Shown piece by piece: positions 1 to 7,159 of a DNA stretch of 64,000 bases. Positions within the stretch are counted from its first letter, which is position 1. Every line of letters begins with the position of its first letter. The DNA is from Holophaga sp. (GTDB lineage Bacteria > Acidobacteriota > Holophagae > Holophagales > Holophagaceae), in the NCBI GenBank assembly GCA_016715205.1, contig JADKBC010000012.1, positions 1 to 64,000 on the forward strand, given 5' to 3'. Below the pieces are notes generated by a model. It did not search any database. It was not told the DNA's origin and saw only the letters and a list, made by a program, of their open reading frames with translations. A program made the position numbers and the translations under genes.

Positions 1-501
1 TCAACGAAGTCCGGCCTCCTATGGGTGCTGATTCTTTTTGCCTCCTCATTCCTGGTCAGCTACTTTTTCGCGTTCATGTCCGTCCATGAACTCAGGCTTG
101 AGAACGGACAGAGCGATCCAAGAAATCCAACCTTTTTGGGCTGGATAATGACATTGGTTGTCACCGTTCAATCTGCCTTGTTACTCGCCTATTCGTGGCG
201 AATCAAGTTAAGGAAGCCTTGGAGTCTAGTAGGGCGCGCAGGGTTTGGTGCAATCACCTACATTGGAATTGTTTCCCTGGCCGCTCTTTCCATTTTTATC
301 GTAACCAAGACCTGGATTAAACTTACCTACTTTGCCGAATTCAGCCCAGCAATGAAGGGTGGCCTCTTGTCCGTCGGCGTCCATATTATTGGTTTCCTTT
401 TTTGGTTGCCCGCGCATCTTTTGCTTTGGTGCATCCCCTGGAAATCCCCCATCCAGCAACCTAACCAATCGCTCAACCCGGACGCAACCTCTGCGATCTG
501 A
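1..501 (+). CDS. Integron cassette membrane protein, 5' end outside window
   Basis: The frame is open to the left edge, so the true start is outside the window; GTG at 25 is only an internal candidate. Four hydrophobic stretches (about residues 9-25, 48-64, 77-100 and 120-142) indicate a small polytopic membrane protein of unknown function. The last residues (NQSLNPDATSAI) are encoded by the 5' arm of the following attC, which is common for cassette genes whose stop lies inside the recombination site. No family is recognised. It is the first of several cassette genes read in the same direction. Confidence 0.6.
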   Translation, partial: STKSGLLWVLILFASSFLVSYFFAFMSVHELRLENGQSDPRNPTFLGWIMTLVVTVQSALLLAYSWRIKLRKPWSLVGRAGFGAITYIGIVSLAALSIFIVTKTWIKLTYFAEFSPAMKGGLLSVGVHIIGFLFWLPAHLLLWCIPWKSPIQQPNQSLNPDATSAI

Positions 502-554
502 TTCCATCAACCACCGCGCTGCTCAGGTTGCGCCGGTTAGCTCAGTCGTTAGGC
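459..554 (+). other. attC recombination site 1
   Basis: R'' is ACCTAAC at 459-465 and R' is GTTAGGC at 548-554. Between them the arms pair imperfectly (GCTCAACCCGGACGCAACC against GGTTGCGCCGGTTAGCTC), giving the hairpin of a folded attC. The 96-bp length is ordinary for attC. It is nearly identical to the site at 5041 and similar to those at 1027 and 3064, as expected for one chromosomal integron's attC family. Confidence 0.9.
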
Positions 555-559
555 AGCGT

Positions 560-1003
560 ATGAAAAATCGAAATGCATCCATCTTTTTAAAATTCGCCTT
601 AATGGTCTTTTCGTTTTTGGGACTAGCAGCATCGCCCACGCCAAAAAACAGCAAGCCTGCGAGCGCTTCAGCTCTGACGCGAAAGGCTGATCCTGAAATT
701 GTTGAGTTTCTGTTGGCATCCGCCTCAAAGGAGTTCAAGTCCATGGAACATGGTCGGCCCTCCGGAATGCGGAATTGCCGAATCGGTCACCTAAATGATT
801 CAGGAAAGGAAATCTACTTTCTCTCTGGCTCATTCAAGGGCGGCGGCGAGACTTCAGCCAAATGGACCATATTCACCACAATTAAAACCCTCGACTATGA
901 ACATTGGCTAGGTAGCGCCGCCGAGTCGTATGCTCGCCAAAAAAAGGTCGAATGGTTCTCTGGCGAATATTCCAAAGAAATTCTGAAACGACTCAACAAC
1001 TGA
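560..1003 (+). CDS. Integron cassette protein, secreted, unknown function
   Basis: This 147-aa ORF starts at an ATG five bases after the R' core of attC 1, the usual place for a cassette gene. An N-terminal hydrophobic segment (about residues 9-24, ending near LAASPT) looks like a signal peptide. The rest is soluble, with one Cys (RNCRIG), and no known domain is recognised. The next attC begins 23 bases after the stop. No clear Shine-Dalgarno precedes the ATG, which is common for cassettes. Longer upstream readings would run through the attC and were not used. Confidence 0.65.
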   Translation: MKNRNASIFLKFALMVFSFLGLAASPTPKNSKPASASALTRKADPEIVEFLLASASKEFKSMEHGRPSGMRNCRIGHLNDSGKEIYFLSGSFKGGGETSAKWTIFTTIKTLDYEHWLGSAAESYARQKKVEWFSGEYSKEILKRLNN

Positions 1004-1026
1004 CTGATTGATGATTTCGCGGCGAT

Positions 1027-1113
1027 GCCTAACCACTCGTTCAACCCGGACCCAACCGTGACCACTCGCTTCTCAAACCTTTTCCTCCGGCCCACGGTTG
1101 GGCCGGTTAACTC
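1027..1113 (+). other. attC site 2, 5' part, split by an insertion sequence
   Basis: R'' is GCCTAAC at 1027-1033, followed by L'' (GTTCAACCCGGACCCAACCG), a variable loop, and the matching 3' arm CGGTTGGGCCGGTTAACTC. In the intact sites the R' core follows within about 10-12 bases. Here the IS110-type element begins instead, and the missing R' (GTTAGGC) is found at 2467-2473 behind it. The site is therefore interrupted between L' and R'. Confidence 0.85.
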
Positions 1114-1277
1114 TGGTGGCCCGATCACTCGTGGCCGTTAACGATGTTTCTCCCGCCCCTCTTTTCGTGCAGCGCCCGTATGACCGAACACCACTTCGGG
1201 ACATGCCCGTATTCGCAATAGTGGCCTGGGTGCGCACACCTCAAGTGTAGGCAAGCCGTCCCGTCACGGGAGGTCCC
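1114..1277 (+). other. IS left non-coding end with small hairpins
   Basis: This stretch precedes the transposase start and is almost unchanged in the second IS copy (5218-5381). It holds several short hairpins: CCGAA/TTCGG, GGTG/CACC and CCCG/CGGG just before the start codon. IS110-group elements encode their bridge RNA in this position and IS1111-group elements in the 3' end, so this is one of two candidate guide-RNA regions. Confidence 0.4.
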
Positions 1278-2279
1278 ATGCAAACACCTTCTTCTTCAAA
1301 CCTGCTCTGGATCGGGGTGGATGTCTCCAAGGCCACTTTCGATGCGGCTCTCTGGGGTCACCAGGACTTCCAGAAAATGGCCGCGGCAGCCTTCCCTCGA
1401 ACGGAGGAAGGCGCTCGGGCATTCCGAACCTGGATCCTGGCCCATGGTGGCGATGCGGTCGGCGTGGTCATGGAGGCCACTGGCTGCTACTCCCAGGAAC
1501 TCGCTAGGTGGCTTCAGCGAGACATGCCCGAAAGCCGGGTGGCCATCGTGAATCCATCTCTGGTGAAAGCCTTCGGGCGCTCGCTTGCCCTGAGGAACAA
1601 GACCGACCGCCTGGATGCCTGCATGCTTGCCCGATATGGCCAGGAGCGGACCCCGGAAGCCTGGATTCCCATGACACCCGAGCGTGCCGAATTGAGGGAT
1701 CTGATCCGCACGCGATCCAAGCTGATTCGCCTCCAGGTCACCATCCGTATTCGGCTGGACGATGCCATCGGGAGGAAAGGCAGTCCTTCTGAAAAGGCCC
1801 AGCAGAAGGTTCTGAAGGTTCTCCAGGGTCAGGTCGAAGCCCTGGACTTGGCCATCGAACGCCAGCTTGGCCGTGTCTCTGAGTTGGGACATGCAGTCCA
1901 GCTCCTCACCACCATCCCCGGAGTCGGGAAGGTGACCGCGGCTACCATGCTGGGCGAAGCTGGAGATCTCCGAGGTTTCCGGCGCGGGCGGCAACTGACA
2001 GCCTTCGTAGGCGTTTCCCCCCGCCGATTTGACTCGGGCAGCAGCGTTCGGGGGCGCACCCGCATGTGCCGGATTGGAGGGGTCCACGCTCGGACGGTGC
2101 TCTACATGGCCGCCGTCGCAGCCAGTCGAACTGCCACACCTCTCGGGGATTTCTATCGACGTCTGGTGGACCGGGGAAAGCCGAAAAAATCCGCCCTAGG
2201 CGCTCTGATGAGGAAACTGGTTCTTGTCATGAGGGCTGTCCTCATCCAGGACAAACCCTATTCTCCTCAGGCAGCCTGA
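1278..2279 (+). CDS. IS110/IS1111-family DEDD transposase
   Basis: This 333-aa enzyme of the RNA-guided IS110-type recombinases is full length for the family. The N-terminal RuvC-like domain shows the DEDD residues: D15 in GVDVSK, E66 in MEATG, and D110 and D113 in KTDRLDA. The C-terminal Tnp20 part has the LLTTIPGVGKVTA helix-hairpin-helix and the segment RRFDSGSS, whose S253 fits the family's conserved serine. The ATG is preceded by GGGAGG at about six bases. The gene is intact and so possibly active; a truncated copy lies at 5382. It carries no passenger genes. Confidence 0.95.
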   Translation: MQTPSSSNLLWIGVDVSKATFDAALWGHQDFQKMAAAAFPRTEEGARAFRTWILAHGGDAVGVVMEATGCYSQELARWLQRDMPESRVAIVNPSLVKAFGRSLALRNKTDRLDACMLARYGQERTPEAWIPMTPERAELRDLIRTRSKLIRLQVTIRIRLDDAIGRKGSPSEKAQQKVLKVLQGQVEALDLAIERQLGRVSELGHAVQLLTTIPGVGKVTAATMLGEAGDLRGFRRGRQLTAFVGVSPRRFDSGSSVRGRTRMCRIGGVHARTVLYMAAVAASRTATPLGDFYRRLVDRGKPKKSALGALMRKLVLVMRAVLIQDKPYSPQAA

Positions 2280-2282
2280 CTC

Positions 2283-2440
2283 GTAGCTTTTCCTGCACAG
2301 CGGAGCCATAGCACGACCCCGGCGCGGGACAAAGCTGCGCGGGGCCGCAATGGGTGTGCCGGTCACGGCGCAACCATTGCGCCCTTGGCCCGCGCCGGGG
2401 GCGTGCGATCATTTGCTCGCGCAGGAAAAGCTTCTGCTAC
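2283..2440 (+). ncRNA. Long structured 3' end of the IS, candidate guide (seek/bridge) RNA
   Basis: Immediately after the transposase stop, nested complementary arms cover 158 bases. GTAG plus CTTTTCCTGC (2283-2296) pairs with GCAGGAAAAG and CTAC (2421-2440). GCACGACCCCGGCGCGGG (2311-2328) pairs with 2389-2406. CGCAATGG (2346-2353) pairs with CCATTGCG, and a GCCG/CGGC tip has a GTCA loop. In IS1111-type elements the guide RNA is transcribed from this downstream end. No promoter was identified, and the RNA role is inferred from position and structure only. Confidence 0.5.
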
Positions 2441-2466
2441 CCCCTTGCTTTCAAACACACCACATC

Positions 2467-2473
2467 GTTAGGC
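2467..2473 (+). other. R' core of the interrupted attC 2
   Basis: GTTAGGC, preceded by TC as in the other sites of the array. It is the orphan half of the attC that begins at 1027 and marks the start of the next cassette. Confidence 0.75.
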
Positions 2474-2504
2474 CTCTCATCTCTTCCCTTTTAAGGAAGC
2501 CAAA

Positions 2505-3050
2505 GTGAGAAAGTTTCTTTTTGTGATTTCCATGGCTTTAGCAATACTTTCAAGCGCTTGTGCTCCAACATCCACCCTTCAATCAGTTGCTGACAAATCG
2601 CAAGAATGGAAAATTTCAGATTTTTTAGTCATTTGTGATGGACCAATTGATAAGTTTACCCAAAAATTTTCTAATCAACTATCAGAAAGGCTTACACTGA
2701 TTAAAATTAACAATGAGTGCAAATCTATTTTTGCTGAAAAACCAAAGAAACTTAGTCTAGAAAAATCTTCGGCAAATAATCAAGTTGCTGATATTATTTC
2801 AAAAACCAACCACGATTTCATTATGTTATGTACTATTTCAAAAATGACTGTAATAAATGGTGAAGCAATTAGTAGCGCAGAATTCGAAATTTCAATCTAT
2901 TCACGTCTGGACAAAGAGAAAATATGGAAATCTAGCAGTAAATCGACTTTTGCTGGCCTTTTAGGACCATGGATGAACGCCTCAGTATTCGATGAAACTA
3001 TTGATAAAATAATCTCTCAGCTACGTATTGATGGAATTATTAAAAATTGA
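2505..3050 (+). CDS. Integron cassette lipoprotein, AT-rich
   Basis: This 181-aa protein starts at GTG with AAGGAAG seven bases upstream. The N-terminus (MRKFLFVISMALAILSSAC) is a lipoprotein signal with a lipobox ending at Cys19. The mature part is rich in Lys, Ser and Ile with alternating beta and alpha character. The segment DFIMLCTISKMTVI, followed by SSAEFEISIYSR, resembles small outer-membrane lipoproteins of unknown role, but no family can be named. Base composition (roughly one third GC) is strikingly lower than the chromosome, a clear sign that the cassette was acquired from elsewhere. Confidence 0.7.
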   Translation: MRKFLFVISMALAILSSACAPTSTLQSVADKSQEWKISDFLVICDGPIDKFTQKFSNQLSERLTLIKINNECKSIFAEKPKKLSLEKSSANNQVADIISKTNHDFIMLCTISKMTVINGEAISSAEFEISIYSRLDKEKIWKSSSKSTFAGLLGPWMNASVFDETIDKIISQLRIDGIIKN

Positions 3051-3063
3051 CTACCAAACTTCG

Positions 3064-3160
3064 GCCTAACCTTCCGCTCAACCCGGACGCTGCCTCTTCG
3101 AGGCAACGTCCGAACCACCGCCACGGCGTCGGCAGCGCCGGTTAGCTTCCCTCGTTAGGC
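3064..3160 (+). other. attC recombination site 3
   Basis: R'' is GCCTAAC at 3064-3070 and R' is GTTAGGC at 3154-3160. The arms GCTCAACCCGGACGCTGCC and GGCAGCGCCGGTTAGC pair. The central part differs from attC 1 and 4, with its own local pairing (GACGCTGCC/GGCAGCG, and GGACG/CGTCC). Confidence 0.9.
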
Positions 3161-3166
3161 GTCCAA

Positions 3167-3385
3167 ATGGAAAACCCTTACAAACTCGACCCAGAGAGCC
3201 TCAAGGCAAAACAGCGAACCATGCAGGAGGATCGTCTTATAACGCTCAAAGATGACTCATCGCGGCCCCCGCCCACGATCGGAGTTGAATCTTTTCAAGG
3301 AATTATGTTCGGGCCTGCCGCAGGTCAACCTTCGAGCGATTATTCGGATAGCAAACCGAGCTGGGGAAAAAGAATCCTCGGTTAG
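3167..3385 (+). CDS. Small integron cassette protein, unknown
   Basis: This 72-aa ORF begins six bases after the R' core of attC 3, with no visible ribosome binding site. It is hydrophilic, rich in Pro, Ser and Asp, with no signal peptide or membrane segment and no recognisable family. Its stop codon lies in the GGTTAG of the following attC remnant. Position and orientation make it a plausible cassette gene; expression is uncertain. Confidence 0.45.
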   Translation: MENPYKLDPESLKAKQRTMQEDRLITLKDDSSRPPPTIGVESFQGIMFGPAAGQPSSDYSDSKPSWGKRILG

Positions 3386-3444
3386 CTTCCCTCGTTAGGG
3401 CTCCCACTCTTGGTCTCGAATCCCGGTTACCTTTTTCGTTAGGC
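3380..3444 (+). other. Two tandem attC 3' half-sites without 5' arms
   Basis: GGTTAGCTTCCCTCGTTAGGG (3380-3400) copies the 3' end of attC 3 almost base for base. GGTTACCTTTTTCGTTAGGC (ending 3444) is a second L'-R' half. Neither has an R''/L'' arm in front of it, so neither can form a normal attC hairpin. They look like scars of cassette deletion or of recombination at damaged sites. Confidence 0.6.
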
Positions 3445-3519
3445 GCCTTCCCCTTCAAACCTTTAAAGAACAATTCGTATAGCAGTTGACAACCTTTGTT
3501 CTATCTCGGAGAAAATCCA

Positions 3520-4886
3520 ATGAATATTATTTTAAGAAATATAACCATGACGGTTGGAACTATCATTATTTGCATTGGATGCAGTGGCGGCGGTAATTCT
3601 TCTTCAACCCCACAAGAGCCGGCGCCAAAGATCATTCAATTCAGATCAGACGCCTCAACCATTTTTCGTGGTGATTCGGCGACACTAAGTTTTCAATTTT
3701 CAGATGGGGTCGGAACCATTGCTCCTAGCATTGGGTCGGTGATGTCTGGTGGCACCTATTCGGTGTCCCCAATAAAAACGACTCCCTATTCTTTAAGTGT
3801 TCAATCTCCAGGTGGTGTGAAGGTTTCTCAGTCCCTAACCATCAAGGCATACCTTCCTTCTATTCCCACTGGCTCTCCGGTCGCTACACACACGCGGTAT
3901 GGATCAGTAACAGAAGCGGACGGTTCGGTACTTATAGTTGGTGGCGTGCTCAACGGAGGAACCAATCCCGATCTAGTAGAGCGTTGGAACCCGCTAACTG
4001 GCGGTTTTCAACTGTTGGAAACCTCTTACGGCTTCGCGCTGGTGCTAGCGTCTCCCTTCTACCAAGCGGGAAAGTCCTTGTAGTAGGCGGTCAGTTTGAC
4101 AGTAACGCCGAGCAATCTATGGAAATCTTCGACCCAGGTCTAGGGCACTCTGGCTCTGAGATCACGCTTCCAAGGCCATTCAAGTTTCATTCCGCCACCA
4201 CTCTTCTTGACGGGAGAATCCTCCTTGTCGGGGGCCAAGGAAGTGGCTCTCCTTTCGAATATGGGTCTGCTTACCTTTTCGACCCAGTTTCAGGGATATT
4301 AAGTCCTACAGGGTCTCTCACACACCCAAGGTTTGGACATGTGGCTCTGCGCCTCTCTGATGGCCGAGTTGTAATTCTTGGGGGGGCTGCTTCGGGTCAG
4401 AATCTCCCCACCGATGTTGAAGTATACGACCCATCCACCGGGCTCTTTTCCGTGATTGGCCAGGTCTCCATTCCCCGCTACCAATTCGCCGCGCAGTTGC
4501 TAAGTAACGGCAAAATTCTTATAGCCGGCGGATGGGGCGCCTCCGGTGCGGCCCTTGTGATGGAAATGTTTGATCCTGCCACAGGCTCATCTGCACCATC
4601 AGGTTCTCTTAAGCGAGGGCGCGTTGATTTGACGCTTTGGCTTCGAAGCGATGGAAAGGTGGTGATCGCTGGTGGGTTTGAACCTAATAGCGTCAAATCG
4701 CTCCAAGCCCTAGAGCTTTGGGATGTTTCAGCCCCATCCGCGGGTACACAAACCTACGGAGTAATGCTCTCCACTAATGCGGTCGGGAACCCCCTCGTTC
4801 CCATTACTGGCTCTAATGCCCTGCTGCTGAGTGGTGCTGAATCTAAAGCCGAGCTGCTTTCCTCAGTTCCTCCCGAAGCACTCTGA
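3520..4886 (+). pseudogene. Kelch-like repeat lipoprotein on a cassette, one-base frameshift
   Basis: The start ATG has GGAG eight bases upstream. MNIILRNITMTVGTIIICIGC is a lipoprotein signal (lipobox Cys21), followed by a Ser/Pro linker, a beta-rich Ig-like segment and then kelch/galactose-oxidase-like repeats of about 50 residues with the signature G(K/R)(V/I)L(V/I)xGG repeated six to seven times (for example GKVLVVGG, GRILLVGG, GRVVILGG, GKILIAGG). A frame change occurs at a TTTT run near 4006. Adding one T joins GGF to STVGNLL and restores a 455-aa protein, so this may be a sequencing error. Probably a surface-exposed beta-propeller of unknown ligand, on an unusually large cassette. Confidence 0.75.
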
Positions 4887-5040
4887 AAGTGATGTTTACC
4901 CCTTGGGCACCGTTCACCTGCAGCCCTCTTAAGAAACTCATTTGCAACCAACTGAAAACAGGATTCTTTTCATAGCGCCTGTTCAATGGGAACCATCTTC
5001 ATGCCGAGCTTGGGTTCACGGATTCCAACTCAGCGCCGCG

Positions 5041-5125
5041 GCCTAACCGGTCGTTCAACCCGGACGCAACCTCTGCGATTCGGTTCCATCAACCACCGCG
5101 CCGCTCAGGTTGCGCCGGTTAGCTC
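5041..5125 (+). other. attC site 4, 3' core missing
   Basis: R'' is GCCTAAC at 5041-5047; the site is nearly identical to attC 1 up to GGTTAGCTC at 5117-5125. The R' core that should follow is absent. The sequence changes at exactly the position where the IS interrupts attC 2. This is the last recognisable attC of the array. Confidence 0.8.
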
Positions 5126-5209
5126 CAATTGTATGTTTCTCCCCAACTGAGCAGGTTTAGGCTCAGGGTTTGGGATGGCAACCTGCACCCAAAGGGGAGG
5201 GGCGGTGAT
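5126..5209. other. Unassigned 84-bp insert between attC 4 and IS copy 2
   Basis: No ORF. It contains a hairpin (GCAGGTT near 5150 with AACCTGC near 5180). It begins immediately after the L' half of attC 4, where IS insertions occur in this array, so it could be the end of a different attC-targeting element. This is only a positional inference. Confidence 0.3.
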
Positions 5210-5217
5210 GTTAACTC

Positions 5218-5774
5218 TGGTGGCCCGATCACTCGTGGCCGTTAACGATGTTTCTCCCGCCCCTCTTTTCGTGCAGCGCCCGTATGGCCGAACACCACTT
5301 CGGGACATGCCCGTATTCGCAATAGTGGCCTGGGTGCGCACACCTCAAGTGTAGGCAAGCCGTCCCGTCACGGGAGGTCCCATGCAAACACCTTCTTCTT
5401 CAAACCTGCTCTGGATCGGGGTGGATGTCTCCAAGGCCACCTTCGATGCGGCTCTGGGGTCACCAGGACTTCCAGAAAATGGCCGCGGCGGCAGCCTTCC
5501 CTCGAACGGAGGAAGGCGCTCGGGCATTCCGAACCTGGATCCTGGCCCATGGTGGCGATGCGGTCGGCGTGGTCATGGAGGCCACTGGCTGCTACTCCCA
5601 GGAACTCGCTAGGTGGCTTCAGCGAGACATGCCCGAAAGCCGGGTGGCCATCGTGAATCCATCTCTGGTGAAAGCCTTCGGGCGTTCGCTTGCCCTGAGG
5701 AACAAGACCGACCGCCTGGATGCCTGCATGCTTGCCCGATATGGCCAGGAGCGGACCCTGGAAGCCTGGATTCC
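5218..5774 (+). mobile_element. Truncated second copy of the IS110/IS1111 element
   Basis: It matches the element at 1114 nearly base for base from its left end through the first 40% of the transposase. The match stops abruptly after CTGGATTCC at 5774. The right end and its structured RNA region are missing. The very high identity argues for a recent duplication followed by deletion. Confidence 0.9.
5382..5774 (+). pseudogene. Transposase fragment of the truncated IS copy
   Basis: It holds the first third of the DEDD transposase, including GVDVSK, MEATG and KTDRLDA. Against the intact copy it has lost two bases (CTCTCTGGGG to CTCTGGGG near 5453), which shifts the frame, and gained three (GCGGCGGCAG). 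All of the Tnp20 domain with the catalytic Ser is gone, so it cannot be functional. Confidence 0.9.
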
Positions 5775-5992
5775 GTTTGGTGTCCATTTCATCAAGCGGA
5801 ACTTGGTGCATACCTTTGAACTCTCCAAGTGATTTGAATGCCGTCAAATCTGGCCTTACGCATCTGGGCAATGTGCGATTCTTTGCGCGCAATTGCTTCG
5901 TGAACTAGACACAGAAGCGGGTTAAACCCAATTTGACCACCCAAGGCACCTCCCGCGTGGATTCCTAGGCCGGTCTGATATCCTGCGGGATT
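5775..5992. other. Array-to-chromosome junction, no gene seen
   Basis: Sequence between the broken IS and the rseP leader. Its lower GC at 5775-5940 suggests it still belongs to the acquired region. A minus-strand reading at about 5791-5913 looks peptide-like (LVHEAIARKESHIAQMRKAR) and may be a gene fragment, but no family is recognised. Confidence 0.4.
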
Positions 5993-6013
5993 GCCCGCCG
6001 GCCTTTGGCGGGC
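5993..6013 (+). promoter_or_regulatory. Hairpin in the rseP leader
   Basis: GCCCGCC and GGCGGGC pair around a seven-base loop, ending 20 bases before the rseP start and just ahead of its AAGGA. No T-run follows, so a terminator is unlikely; it could affect translation of rseP. Confidence 0.35.
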
Positions 6014-6033
6014 CTTCGCATCCAAGGATTTGC

Positions 6034-7158
6034 ATGAAGCGATTTCTCTATGCCGCGCCCGCCCTTGCTGTAATCGCACTTTCTCCCAGGACCGTTGGCA
6101 TCCTGGGCGCAGTGGTCATGATCGCCGGGCTCATCTTCCTGCATGAACTGGGGCATTTCCTCATGGCCAAGCGCATGGGCATGCCGGTGGAAACCTTTTC
6201 CCTGGGCTTTGGCCCGCGCCTGATTGGGTTCCGCTGGCGGGAAACGGATGTACGGCTTTCAGCTCTGCCGCTGGGCGGCTATGTGAAGCTTTCGGGCTAC
6301 AACCCGGAAGAGCCCGATGCGGAGGATCCCCACGGCTTCCTCAGCCAGCCCTACGGCAAGCGAATGCTGTTCTATTCCGGCGGCATTCTCGCCAACCTGG
6401 CCACCGCACTGGTGCTGCTTTGCATCCTGGGTGTGGACCAGTCCCGGGCCACAGTTAAGTTTCTGCCTGGGCCCCTGGCCGTGTCCGATGTGCTGGCCGA
6501 GATGCCCGCAGGGCAAGCCGGCCTGAAGGCGGGCGATGAAATTCGGGTGCTGGGTGAATTGAATTTCCCCGGGAACGATCCCAACGAGGCCAAACCCTAC
6601 ATCGAAAAACATGCGGGCATGCCGCTGATGGTGCGGGTGGATCGCGCCGGGCAGCCCCTGGAATTCACTGTGACGCCCAAGGACGAAAAGGGCTTGGGCA
6701 GGGTGGGCATCATCTTCGGCACTCCCAAGGTGGCCTTCGATCGCAAGCCCATCCAGCTGCGGGATCTGGGGCACGGCATCGCGGCAGGTGCCCTGGAAAC
6801 GGGCAGCATGGCCTGGATGATCACCAAGAATTTCGGCAAGCTCGTGTCCTTCCGGGCCAACTACAAGGAAGTGGGCGGCCCCATCGCCATTGCCAAGGCG
6901 GGCAGCGATGCCGCCAAGGCGGGTTGGGAGCGCTTCCTCCTGCTGTGCGCGTTCATCTCCGTGAATCTGGCCGTGCTGAATGCCCTGCCCATCCCCTTCC
7001 TGGATGGTGGCCACATGGCCATCCTCAGTTTCGAGAAGCTGCGGAAGCGGGATCTGACCATCAAGACCAAAGAACGCATCCTCACGGGCGGCTTCTTCTT
7101 CCTGATCTCCCTGATGGTGCTGGTCATCGCCATGGATATTCTGCGGCTGCGGCACTGA
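6034..7158 (+). CDS. rseP: Site-2 zinc protease RseP/RasP
   Basis: This intramembrane metalloprotease cuts membrane-anchored regulators such as anti-sigma factors within the inner membrane. At 374 aa it is slightly shorter than the E. coli enzyme, compatible with a single PDZ domain. HELGH at residues 37-41 provides the zinc ligands. A PDZ-type segment (about 140-225, with AGLKAGDEI) follows, and NALPIPFLDGG (316-326) is the second signature with the third zinc ligand Asp. Hydrophobic segments at both ends give about four membrane spans. The start is supported by AAGGA seven bases upstream. The usual neighbours (dxr, cdsA, bamA) are absent; on the left it borders the integron array. Confidence 0.93.
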   Translation: MKRFLYAAPALAVIALSPRTVGILGAVVMIAGLIFLHELGHFLMAKRMGMPVETFSLGFGPRLIGFRWRETDVRLSALPLGGYVKLSGYNPEEPDAEDPHGFLSQPYGKRMLFYSGGILANLATALVLLCILGVDQSRATVKFLPGPLAVSDVLAEMPAGQAGLKAGDEIRVLGELNFPGNDPNEAKPYIEKHAGMPLMVRVDRAGQPLEFTVTPKDEKGLGRVGIIFGTPKVAFDRKPIQLRDLGHGIAAGALETGSMAWMITKNFGKLVSFRANYKEVGGPIAIAKAGSDAAKAGWERFLLLCAFISVNLAVLNALPIPFLDGGHMAILSFEKLRKRDLTIKTKERILTGGFFFLISLMVLVIAMDILRLRH

Positions 7159-7159
7159 G

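Larger units (their letters stand above)
1114..2466 (+). mobile_element. IS110/IS1111-family insertion sequence inside attC 2
   Basis: The element contains one transposase gene (1278-2279) flanked by about 165 bases upstream and about 185 bases downstream. Its left edge is set where the sequence shared with the copy at 5218 begins. The eight bases GTTAACTC just before the edge are also shared by both copies, so the edge could be 1106. Its right edge is set by the return of attC sequence (TCGTTAGGC). No target duplication or long terminal inverted repeat is visible, in keeping with the IS110/IS1111 families, and a subgroup of IS1111 elements is known to insert in attC sites. Confidence 0.85.

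Noticed and set aside
1296..2087. 263-codon minus-strand open frame opposite the transposase
   Set aside because: No family motif; it is the GC-rich shadow of the transposase, whose plus-strand reading has all DEDD residues.
5368..5892. 174-codon minus-strand frame across IS copy 2 and the junction
   Set aside because: It crosses the break between the IS and unrelated sequence, so it is a chance reading.
5775..5913. Possible gene fragment on the minus strand (FDGIQITWRVQRYAPSSA region)
   Set aside because: Peptide-like but no family recognised and no intact ends; left as unassigned sequence.
5935..5965. TTGACC-based sigma-70 promoter ahead of rseP
   Set aside because: No acceptable -10 element at a normal spacing.
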